The notes under the pieces were generated by a model, which ran no database searches, was not told where the DNA came from, and saw nothing but the letters and a program-made list of their open reading frames with translations. This document shows, piece after piece, positions 36,100 through 55,700 of a DNA stretch of 64,000 nucleotides. The stretch comes from Steromphala cineraria (lineage: Eukaryota > Mollusca > Gastropoda > Trochida > Trochidae). Within the stretch, counting starts at the first letter, position 1; each line of letters begins with the position of its first letter. A program made the translations under genes and the position numbers. The stretch spans positions 55,555,075-55,619,074 of the forward strand of contig OU744725.1 of NCBI GenBank assembly GCA_916613615.1, written 5' to 3'.

Positions 36100-37140
36100 A
36101 CACACAGATCTAAAATAAACACATCACAAGGATACTAAAGGTCTTATGAGCATCATTTCACTTGCGTATTAAAATTTGGGTTAATTTTAAGTAGTTGTTG
36201 ATTTTTTTTCACATGGATTGGGCATTGTGACAAAATGATATCTTACTTATCGTTACCGCAAAGAATCAAAACTGAAGCGCCCGTAAAATATCGTTATATC
36301 GACATCAAGGAATTGCTTCCCTTTCTAGTTCACGATGCCAGTTGTTATTGTGAGAAAGGCGACTTCACAGATAAAAATAGAAGAGACGTTGAATGATGAT
36401 AATATTTCGGGGGATTAACCTCTTTATTCTGGAAAGGGAACATTTTTACATCGATTATTACAGGAAATCAAGTGATGTAAGTAATATTTTACTATATAAG
36501 TAGACATGTCAACATAAGTTTAGCAAAATATTTATAAAACTTATGTAAAAATTGACAAAAAAACAAACAAACACGAATTGCCTTATTTAATATACAAACA
36601 CAATCATCACTTAATTGTCATCATTCATAAGACAGAAGTTTTATCCAGTACGCCTTTCGTTCCATACATGAATATGTTATGTGCATAAAGAGGTGGATTG
36701 ATATAGCCTTTACATCTCCACACCAAAGTAGCATATATAAAAGTCCTTCCGGTCTGAAAATAACTCACAAATAGTTCACCAACGTTCCAAAACATATCGC
36801 TTCATCATATTTCATATTTCCCCGAATCTTGTTAACTACCCTAGAGCGTTTCGGGAATTACCTTTCAGTACACACAGCAGAAGGCTTCTGCCTTTAATCC
36901 AACTTATTGACATTTTCCATTAAATCAGTTCAAAGAAAGGAAGCAAATGTGTAATTTTTCTTCGAATATTCACACCCAGTGAGTATAGATATTTTTACAA
37001 CTGATCCCCGTATCAAATAAGCCCAGGTGTACGCTGCCACGGATAGTGTAAGCTTTTAACCCTTTCCACATCAAAAAGCTTTCTCTCCATAACTTCCCTC
37101 GACTAACTGGCCCGAATGTAAACTTTTACTCATCTCCACA
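36100..37140. other. No gene recognised upstream of CLP3
   Basis: No supported exon. Possible regulatory sequence between CLP3 and the downstream end of TMR1. Confidence 0.35.
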
Positions 37141-37144
37141 ACTT

Positions 37145-37790
37145 CTACTTGCAGAGCTTCCCTTGCATAACTCGCGCCAGTGTAAGCTTTTTCATCTCTC
37201 CACATCTCAACTTCCCTTGCATAACTCGCGCCAGTGTAAGCTTTTTCATCTCTCCACATCTCAACTTCCCTTGCATAACTCGCGCCAGTATAAGCTTTTT
37301 CATCTCTCCACATCTCAACTTCCCTTGCATAACTCGCGCCAGTGTAAGCTTTTTCACCTCTCCGCATCTCAACCTCCCTTGCATAACTCGCGCCAGTATA
37401 AGCTTTCTCATCTCTCCACATCTCACCTTCCCTTGCATAACTCGCGCCAGTGTAAGCTTTTTCATCTCTCCACATTTCAACTTCCCTTGCATAACTCGCG
37501 CCAGTGTAAGCTTTTTCATCTCTCCACATCTCAACTTCCCTTGCATAACTCGCGCCAGTAGAAGCTTTTTCATCTCTCCACATCTCAACTTCCCTTGCAT
37601 AACTCGCGCCAGTATAAGCTTTCTCATCTCTCCACATCTCAACTTCCCTTGCATAACTCGCGCCAGTATAAGCTTTTTCATCTCTCCACATCTCAACTTC
37701 CCTTGCATAACTCGCGCCAGGGAAGCTTTTTCATCCCTCAACATCTTAACCTCCCTGGCATAAATTGTCCCAGTGTATGCTTTTACATTT
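37145..37790. repeat. 57-bp minisatellite, about 11 units
   Basis: Units contain CTTCCCTTGCATAACTCGCG, then CCAGTGTAAGCTTTTTCATC and TCTCCACATCTCAA. Because 57 is divisible by 3 and units lack stops in several frames, long frames appear on both strands; these are almost certainly artefacts. It lies just downstream of TMR1. Confidence 0.85.
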
Positions 37791-38085
37791 TTCTCATCTT
37801 TCAATTTCCCTTCCGTAACTCACCAATTCAAAACTTTTATCCTCTCGAAATTTAAAAACTTCCCTTGCATTAATTATTCACGTGTAGGCTTTTACTTGCC
37901 TCAAGCTCTAAAAAACCTCCCGCTTACATAGATTGCCCCAGTGTAAGCTTAAAATGATCTCAATCCACATCTTTCATCTTCCCTTGAAGGGCAAAACAGG
38001 CTCGAAACTGACTAATTTCAGCTAAGTTGTATTTTAACCCCGAGTAACTATTAAATTGCTGATGTGCATCACTCAAACCACAATA

Positions 38086-38091
38086 TTTATT
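38086..38091 (-). terminator. TMR1 polyadenylation signal
   Basis: AATAAA on the minus strand, about 80 nt after the TMR1 stop. Confidence 0.5.
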
Positions 38092-38171
38092 AAGTAGCAA
38101 AGCTTAAAAAGGCCAGTAATGGAATCAAGCGATAATGTCCTACGATCTCAACACAGCACAGGTGTACATTT

Positions 38172-46786
<8,615 letters not shown>

Positions 46787-46789
46787 GTT

Positions 46790-47880
46790 GACGTATATCC
46801 CACGTATATGTACAAAGACAGAACCAAGCAATTGACTTGATGAGGATAAATGGTAAGCAATCATTTCTAGTCGGCGATGGCGGTTATCGGAAGATGACAC
46901 ATAAAGAGGCCGCATATTAAAGTTGCAGAGACAGTCGGCGATGAAATACCACATCATACGGCTGAAGAATGTATATTGAACATTCAGATATAATGGGATA
47001 CAGTAAAAGGTATAAGACCTTTCAAATGCACATACTGCAGACTCGTATTACACATTGATGGTACATGTATATTACAAGTCTTACTATATGATTGGCGGCG
47101 AAATACCTAGATCTATCAATGAAAATAAAGCGTGTTATCAGTCCCTAGTGACAATAACAATGGAACGTGTTATCAGTCACTAGTGACAATAACAATGGTT
47201 TGACGTCATCGAACAATGGTCTGACGCAGTGACACGCTCATGACGTCATGTTGCTGCTTAGGTGACGGGCTCTCTTCTGAGCAAACTTAACCCTTCAGTA
47301 CAATAGAAATACAACCATTTAATCGGAAATGACTAGAAAATTGGTCTAGATATTTTCATGATAAATATCATGTTTGTCTCGAAAAAGTTTTATATTATCA
47401 ATCGTGATTCGCCACTTGTGAAAAAATAAAATGTCTTCCTCACTCGATGAAATAAACATGGTATGTGTAAAGAAAAGACAAATATCCTCTACATATTTCA
47501 TAACAACACAGTTTGATCTATGATTGCACCTTTTAGATGCACAGAATACAGACGCATATCATTTCATTGATGATGTTATGGAATTATAATGTTACACAAC
47601 AACACAGTCTTTGATACGACAACACCTCTTAATATACATGTATGTCAAAATAAGATTTACGATAGAAATTAAAGACAGTCACAGGTAAATAACATTTAAC
47701 TTAGCTAAACTGAGGATAAAATACTTTCCGATAGGATCAAGAGGATCAAGAATCTAACAGCGGCACTGATGATAGATGTGGAGATAATTTACGACAGAAA
47801 AAACAGACAGTCGAGTTTTGATTGAATATATATGCAGTGCATTACAGCAACCCAACATTGTAAGTGTAGCAACGCAAAAG
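46790..47880. other. Region between TMR1 and the family B MITE, no gene recognised
   Basis: Includes a locally repetitive segment near 47130-47260 with CACTAGTGACAATAACAATG and several TGACGTCA-type palindromes. Promoter sequence for TMR1 is expected here but not identified. Confidence 0.35.
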
Positions 47881-47883
47881 TCA

Positions 47884-47976
47884 CAAATCTCATTAAAATG
47901 ATATCATAATTTCTTCGCTACGTTGCGCTTCACGCGTAGCGTAGTGTAGCAGATAGATCATGTTTTAATAAGATTG
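47884..47976. mobile_element. MITE family B, copy 2 (93 bp)
   Basis: Ends match the nested copy at 28487; the 9-bp duplication is CAAAAGTCA/CAACAGTCA (8 of 9). Confidence 0.75.
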
Positions 47977-48240
47977 CAACAGTCACTGAAATTCCTGCAG
48001 TGAGTCTTTGTCAAGAAGAGACACTCTTACGTTGTAAAGTATCATTTTTATCGCTTTCTTTAGAGGAAACCAATGTTGAAATTATTACATTTAGATAGCG
48101 AGAATAGTTGCATTTTTGAATTTAGGATTTTTGTGTGCATAAATACATATTAAAAAGCAGCCAATACAAGTAACGATAGCACACCCTCAGAGACGAACAA
48201 CACCGTCAGTACTGACAATAGAATTTCACAGTGGGCAAAT

Positions 48241-49975
48241 ATGCGAGATAAAATTCCAGAAACGCAAGCAGGGTTTAGAAAGAACTACTCCACGACTGAC
48301 CATATATTCACGTTATATGCCATAATTCAAAAATGTTTGTCTCGAAAAAGACATAAATTGTATGTAGCGTTTGTGGATTTTAAAAAAGCCTTCGATACGG
48401 TTGATAGGATGAAACTCTGGGAGTGCTTGAGAAATACTGGATTGAGGGGTAATATGTTCTGTATGTTAAAAGAAATGTATTCAAATATAAAATCCTGTGT
48501 CCGCTGTGAGAGTGGTGTTACCGACTATTTTGATTGTCCTCTTGGTTTAAGACAAGGATGCATACTTAGTCCCATCCTATTCTCTTTTTTTATCAGTGAG
48601 CTACATCATGAAATTGCATGTAATGGAAAACATGGTATTCAGTTGTTTCCAGATTACATAGAAATATTAATGCTTCTCTTTGCCGATGATGTTATTTTAC
48701 TATCAGATACAGTGGCGGGGTTACAGAGACAACTTAACATTCTAGATAATTATACTAAAGAATGGAAGCTTTCAGTAAATCTCGATAAAACTAATGTCGT
48801 CATATTTCGGAGGGGCGGTCCAATATCCAATAAAGAGAAGTGGTTTCTAGATAAATACCCTTTGAAAATAGTCGATGGTTATACTTATCTAGGTGTTCGA
48901 TTTTATCATACTTTCAATATGAAAAAAAGCGTTTTGGATCTTGCCCTTCGAGCTAAAAAATCACTTTTTCAATTAATTTCGGTAACATATAAACTTGGAA
49001 TAATAACTCCTGTTTTATTCTTTAAAATCTTTGATGCCCAAATACAACCAATTCTGTTATACGGGTCAGAAATATGGGGTTTCCAACGTTTTCAATCTTT
49101 AGAAAAAATTCATTTACTAGCATGTAAAAAGTTTTTGGGAGTTGGGCCTTCAACACCGAATGTTATGGTGTATGGAGAATGTGGTAGACACCCCCTTTAC
49201 ATCAACTCGCAAATCAGATGTCTGAAATACTGGCTCAAAATTCTGTTCATGCCTAATCATCGTATTCCAAAGTTATCATATAATATGATGTTTTACTTAG
49301 ACAGTATTGGTAAAGTAACTTGGGCAACAAGCGTTAGATATTTATTGTTTTCTCATGGCTTTGGCTTTGTCTGGTTAAATCAAACTGTTGGTAATATTGA
49401 TGCTTTTATGAAAATATTTCGTAATCGAGCTTTAAGCATGTTTCACCAGGAATGGCAATCGAGTTTGAATAATAGCACACGCTATGACTGTTATAGGACA
49501 TTTAAAAGTCTACTTCAGCCAGAAAAATATCTATCGATAATTACATGTAAAGATTTAAGGTGTAGCTTGATTAAATTTAGATTAGGATTATTGAAGTTAA
49601 TGGTAAATGAGGGAAGAAAGATGTCAATAGAAAGAAACCAAAGACTCTGTCCATTATGTAAAGATGCAGTTGAAAACGAAGTCCATTTCATGTTTATCTG
49701 TAAACCATATGATGAAATCAGAAAGAAATTTTTACCTGATTATTACCTGTCAAAATCCCCGGAAGTAGTCTTTAGGTCATTAGTATCATCATGTGATGAA
49801 CAAAATATTAAAAATGTGTCTTTGTATATAAAATATGCTTGTAAGTTAAGAGATGAATTGTTAAACAAATAATTATACACTGTCATTTATTCAACCCTTA
49901 TGTAAACTCTGTAAACTGTATATGGGCCGGAGGCCTCGAATACAATAAACTTGACTTGACTTGACTTGACTTGAC
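48241..49975 (+). mobile_element. 5'-truncated non-LTR retrotransposon (LINE) with intact RT frame of 543 codons
   Basis: The open frame 48241-49872 starts inside the RT fingers (ETQAGFRKNYSTTDHIF, AFVDFKKAFDTV) and has the palm boxes LRQGCILSPILFSFF and LLFADDVILLSD, then SVNLDKT and YLGVRF, and ends with a zinc-knuckle-like CPLCKDA ... EVHFMFIC. The endonuclease and ORF1 are missing, so the 5' end is truncated; the first ATG is probably not a real start. The 3' UTR ends AATAAACTTGAC followed by about five TTGAC repeats, the microsatellite-type tail. The long frame without breaks indicates a recent insertion between TMR1 and TMR2. Confidence 0.88.
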
Positions 49976-49979
49976 TTGA

Positions 49980-50630
49980 CCCTGCAAATAGTTGCCCACA
50001 TGACCTTTTTTGAGGCCTAAGGTCGTGTTAAGTACATTATGTTTGTCGAGTATACACTGAGGTACAAAAGAAAGTTTACACCTCAGTTGTTTTTATCATA
50101 TGTTGTATTTTCAAATATACATATTTCAAGTTTTAACGTCGTACTCTAAAACTGATTAATGCAGACAATTAATCATTAGTAAAACATATAGTGGGTTTTG
50201 ATTTTGTTTACAAAATGTCTTTTTTGATAATCATTTTTTTGAAAAATAATTATTTTGATAAAACATGAATTTTCCAAAACATGTAAGGTGTATTCAATGT
50301 TTGGTCAATAAATGGGTCTTTTTCTTCACACGTTTTAAACATGGTTTGATTATATTTGCGTATTTTGTTATTTTGTCCCTGCCTATATTAAACAATGATA
50401 TTTTGAAAATAACTTAAGTAAGCGTCAAAAATTAGTTCAAACTACTGCAAATATGTGTTATATTGCGATCATGCGATAGTCAAATGAATCACATGCCCTT
50501 TAGTTATTTTATAAATTGAATAAAACTGTGGTGTAAACTGTCTTTTGTAGCTCAGTATCATAACATAATATTGCTACAAAAACATAAATCAGGAACTACA
50601 TAACTTGTTCAAACTACTGCAAATATGTGA
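49980..50630. other. No gene recognised
   Basis: AT-rich sequence with two similar segments (TTCAAACTACTGCAAATATG near 50435 and 50608), hinting at a short duplication. Confidence 0.4.
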
Positions 50631-50637
50631 TATTTAA

Positions 50638-50992
50638 AGGGGCAGTAGCACGTTTTAGGGGGAATATAAGGTGATGTCAGGAAAATTAAAATAAAAGGTT
50701 CCAATTGATAGACAATGTATTTAAACTAAATGGAGCAATAATAATTCAAATATATAACGTTGAGTTTAGCCATCCGATTCCTTTTTCTTACACAAAATGA
50801 ATTAAAGGTGTTCACACATAATGACCGCCAATGGCTTTTATGTGAATCTTCATATTTTGTTCTCTGATTATGGATGATTGGCTTGTCAAATGAGATTTTT
50901 GACACTGTCAAAATAATACATTTACCATGAAGTTACAATTATTAGTGAAAATTCTATAATATAAAATTATCAGAAAACGTGCTATTGCCTCT
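50638..50992. mobile_element. piggyBac-type MITE, copy 3 (opposite orientation)
   Basis: Flanked by TTAA at 50634-50637 and 50993-50996; the left end is AGGGGCAGTAGCACGTTTTA and the body is the reverse complement of copies 1, 2 and 4. Confidence 0.8.
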
Positions 50993-50999
50993 TTAATCT

Positions 51000-52705
51000 T
51001 TCATAATATAGATATAGATATTTAATAAATTGGATAAAACTGTGGCGTGAACTCTCTTTTATATCTCAGTGTATAAATATCATATGTTTATAGGAACCAT
51101 ACTATAATACATTTTCGTCTCTGAAATGAAAATAAATATTAAATACAGCTATCTCCTATTAAAATTGAAAGGAGCCTGCAGTTATCTAGACTTGCTACAA
51201 TAACATTGACTTGCATGGGGCTATAAAGATAAACTGACTTCCAAAAGAAACTTTGCACCATTTTGTAATGATTTGATTGAAGAATACAAACGAAAGAAAT
51301 TTAAAACAAAGTACCTCTTATTAATCAATCATTTGTATCAACAATCAGCGAATCCAAATTAAAGGTAGGAAATCCAGTTTTGCACTTATTAGACGTTCGT
51401 TGAAATGATGTTTTCGCAATAATTACGTTAAAGCACTAAAATGTGCTACTATAGTACCAGGTTTGAGTAGCCCGAGTGTTATAATTTCCAGATCTGCCAT
51501 GAGTAACAAAAAAGGTCAAACGTTAAATTTCGTCTTCTGTCAGCAGGTTCAACTTCACATTTCGTCTGCATCGAAGCTTTTCCATAAATGGGAATGTGTG
51601 GACACAAGTCTTACTTGTCATATTAACACATCTGTGAGTCGTACAAATGGTAACCAGCCTTAAGAGCTAAAAAGATCGCAATTAAATCTTGTTATTGCAT
51701 TCCAATTCTGACGTTATAACTTCGAATGAAATTGTCACATGTCGATGTTTAGTGACCAACAGCTATCAACTTAGCAGTCGTTGAGCTCTGATTAGATCTG
51801 CCCAAGTTCATAAAGTGCACGAGAACATAACAACATGCCGACCTTTGATGTTTGCTATCCCTGACGTCACTAAGAGACAACGTTGGCGGTGGTCTAAAGT
51901 CACAGATATCAGCGCTTGTGCAGTAAAAAAACCAACTTTTTTTTTGTGTTTCAGGGTTGTCAACAATCCTCACAACCTCTCTGTATAGCCGAATCAAGTT
52001 GCCATTAGAAAATAAGGAACACTACCGATTCTTGTAAAAGGGTTGTTTTTTTTATCAATTTTGTCAATTTTCAGAGAGGATTTGCGATATTTTTGCTATA
52101 CTGTTTACTGGTTTTAAGGTGTTTTTTCACTATTAGAGTGACAAACATTCATTATGGACAGTTATCAAACTTTTTCGTCACGTGATTAAGTTCCAGCGGA
52201 ATCGTCACGTGATTATGACATTTTTGCCATTTCTGCAAAAAGGCATGAATATTGCTAAATTAAAAGTTTTAAACTTAAAAGTATGGGTTTCAACTATGTC
52301 ATTGCAAACTTAAATGAAAATGTAAATATGAGATCGCTTTCAAAATTTCAGTTTTAAAATTGCAAAGTTACTTTTGGAATTCAGTTTATTTTGTTTCAGG
52401 GGCTGTTGAACAGACTAGAACCATACACGAAAGAAATGATATGAAACAACGAATTATGATAATCAACATTGCTTCCTTGACGTCTTCACATACTAACTAA
52501 CAACATTCCTGTGACGAGTGGAACACTCAACATTTCCGATATTTGGCGTGATTTCCTCCTATAACTATGAGCAAGCATATAACGTCAAACTAGAACAATT
52601 CACATAGCAAGGGTGATTTGTATTACACCCACCCATCACTGTCATACAACCTGGAATATGCGACCCGTTGGGGTTAAAGTGGCCTTTTATTGTAACTTGG
52701 AGTAG
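51000..52705. other. Upstream region of TMR2, no other gene recognised
   Basis: Short frames only. The TMR2 promoter should lie here; no convincing TATA element was found. Confidence 0.35.
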
Positions 52706-52710
52706 GAGCA

Positions 52711-55700
52711 ATGTTTTATCCTGTAGCAATCCTGATTGTTCTGCATAAAGGTATGTTGGTCTTATCATTCATTGTGAGTAAGATGTTCGAACGTTAGGGA
52801 ACTTCTTTTTTCTTAATTTTATTCGATGTTTTTGTTAAGAAATTACTTTCTTATTTTTCATTTAATCTCCATTGTCGTACACCGAATGAACAAAATATAG
52901 CATAATTAAAGAAGTGGATGTGTTAAATATATGAATGTAATAAATATTAGGTAAATTAATCTGAAATAGATGACTGAAGTATTCCTATATTGGGCTTTTT
53001 TAAATCCAGAAGGCTATGTTTTGTAATATTAAGAATTTAATATATAAAAAAAATAGTTCATACTCAATCTAATAAATAGTAAAAGACGGACCTAGATTTC
53101 AACTGTATTCTGATATCATACTGTGATTTGAGATGCAAAATCCATTAAAAAGAAAACGAAACTGTCGAAGGGAACTTGAATGAAGTCAATTTAAGAATCA
53201 AACACTACATATAGTTTATATTGTTCATACAATCAATGTGCAAACTACTCTTGACGTAACAGATATATGTAAAGTATTAGTAAAGCTGTCTACTAGTACG
53301 GAGATGGTAAGTTTTTGTAGACCATCAACATTATTTTCGCACTTTTTAATATTTGTAGGCGCTGTTCTTATTTGCAGTTATACAATTACTGATTTTATTT
53401 GATTCAATTCGTGATCCTTTATGCGTGAAATGGTGATAGCATCATTACTTAGTTTCTGGTTTTCATCTTATCAGAGAAATTCGAAAATAATTTTAGTTCA
53501 AAGTGAAAAAAAATACGTGTTCATAAGACACGACCCAAATGAATCAGTACTTAAACATGAAACGCAGCGGTGTATAAGCATCCAGAAACTGCTTGTCAAT
53601 AAGGACCCGCAGATAGGAAAAACTGTGGGCCCAACTCCGAAACTGTCGGCATTTATTATCAGTACCGATTTGACTTATTCTAAAATAATATTCTTGGTAG
53701 CAGTATGTTTTAAATACAGAACACTGTTATCAGTTTAGAGTGATATATATGAGGGTTTGGCAGGGAAATATGTCTTACATCAAGTATTGTTATAAAGGAA
53801 CAGTGTCATAAAAACCTGTGAGCCTGTAAGGATATGAAGATATTGAAAGTGTGGGCCCTGGTGAATAACTGTCGGTGTCGGGCCTACGGGCCTACGCTTA
53901 TTTCAACACTGTGTATACGTGATTGACTTAAAGGGTTAAATGCAATGAAAGGATCCGAATATACACAATGTTACAATGTTTCACATGTCTGTTGCAGCAG
54001 TAGTGCCCAATATGGCTGCCCCAGTATGTCAAGAAAAAGGCTACGAACGTAAGTTCCTCTTAATGATATTTTTATACAGAATCTTTCTTCCTTTCGAGTA
54101 CAGGACAACTAATGTACTCTGTACACACGTGCTTCCAAATTAAAAATGTTAAAACACAGTTTAGTCATGTTTAAACATTTTCGAGAATTGTTGTATTTTG
54201 TTATCTTTGTCTTAGTTCTATCTTTTCTTGGATGTCTAACACATAAGATATCCGACATTTTTCATTTCAAACAGAAAAGACGAATTCAATACTGGGATTA
54301 AAATGGCATATACGTAATAGATATACCCACACTTCCTGGGGTGTATCGCTCAATATACATCCTGTTTGAATCATGAGTTAGCCTCTGTTCTAATACATGG
54401 GATAGAAAGGTAGAAGTCTGTTTGGAGGCAATCGAAGTTAGTTGTGCAATCAGCGACGCCGTTTCAAAAGTGGTCATTCGCACAAGCTCGGCTATTCCCG
54501 TGTGGTTCAGCAAAGCTATCGTTGAAATTTGAAATCCAGGAGAGATAACTCTTTCTTCTACAAAACTTCGCTTTTTACCTTCTCATTAGTTTTTATAAGG
54601 TATTAACATAAAATTTATCATAAAAAAAATAACAATTTACATAATTATAAAACAGTATGTGTCGAATGAAAAACCCTATCCATATCTGATTTTCAAATAT
54701 TTTCCCTCTCACACTGTTAATGAAAAATAAACCTCAAGGAATGATGCTTTTGCAAGTCACTGTACGATCGTTGAGAATTCCCCGTGGATATCCAAAAGGT
54801 GTTTTCATTGGCTGCAAATAAGGGAGATATCTCAAGTTACAACATTTTGCCGCTAGGGCAATCTGCCGGAACCCCAGGATCTTGGCGTAATAGAACAGAG
54901 GCTAACTCGGGTATGACTGAGCTGCCTCTGTGGGGAGGGAATGCAACTCCGTTGCCAAAGTTGAAGTTCTCTACACTTGGGGTTGTGCAAAAAAAAATAG
55001 GTGTATTAGAAACCATAGCAACGAGACCGGAAGTAGGGTAAAACCTAATATATATCTTCGTCAATATTTACATGCAAGAGCTAGTATAGGTTTTACATTT
55101 TAAAAATGCCTCAATAATAAAATGTATGTTATTCTCGTTTCAGGAATCGATATTTGCCGTCAACCAACCGAAGCGTTTAAATTTACCAAAGGAGCTTTAC
55201 ACTTTCACACGGACAACCTTGACTTCGAGTTCTCCATGTGCGCGTGTCAGGTGACCTCTGACATTGACGTCCGCCAGGTAGACTTTCTCACGCGCTACCA
55301 CACAAGCGAGACACATCCGTTTGACGTGCATATCATTTCCGGAAGCAATGTTTCGCTGATGAGCTCACGAACACCAGTATGGTCACAGGGGTCACTTCCG
55401 TTTGAACTGATCATTGGCAAGAAGAATTTGTCACGTGACATCTCCTTTGAGGATCGAGTTGATTACTGCATCCTTCTCAATTCAGATGGTGAGAATAAAA
55501 CGATCAAATACACCTCCTTTCAAAATTCCTAAGATTCGCCACTGCATCAATAACTTTAACGTTTTTACCTGTATTCAACGCATTGTTATAAAACGCCTCG
55601 TGCTTTAACTATAATAATATATAGTTCAGGGCAAAACAATACTTTTTTTGCAAGTTATTTTTTATCAAAAATATACAGTTTGTTGTAAATCGAATACAAC

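Noticed and set aside
37071..37855. Frames of about 200 residues with 19-residue repeats on three frames
   Set aside because: Artefact of the 57-bp minisatellite; no splice sites or start context, and open in several frames at once.
54784..55064. Frames of 75-85 residues near TMR2 exon 3
   Set aside because: They fall in the degenerate family A MITE.
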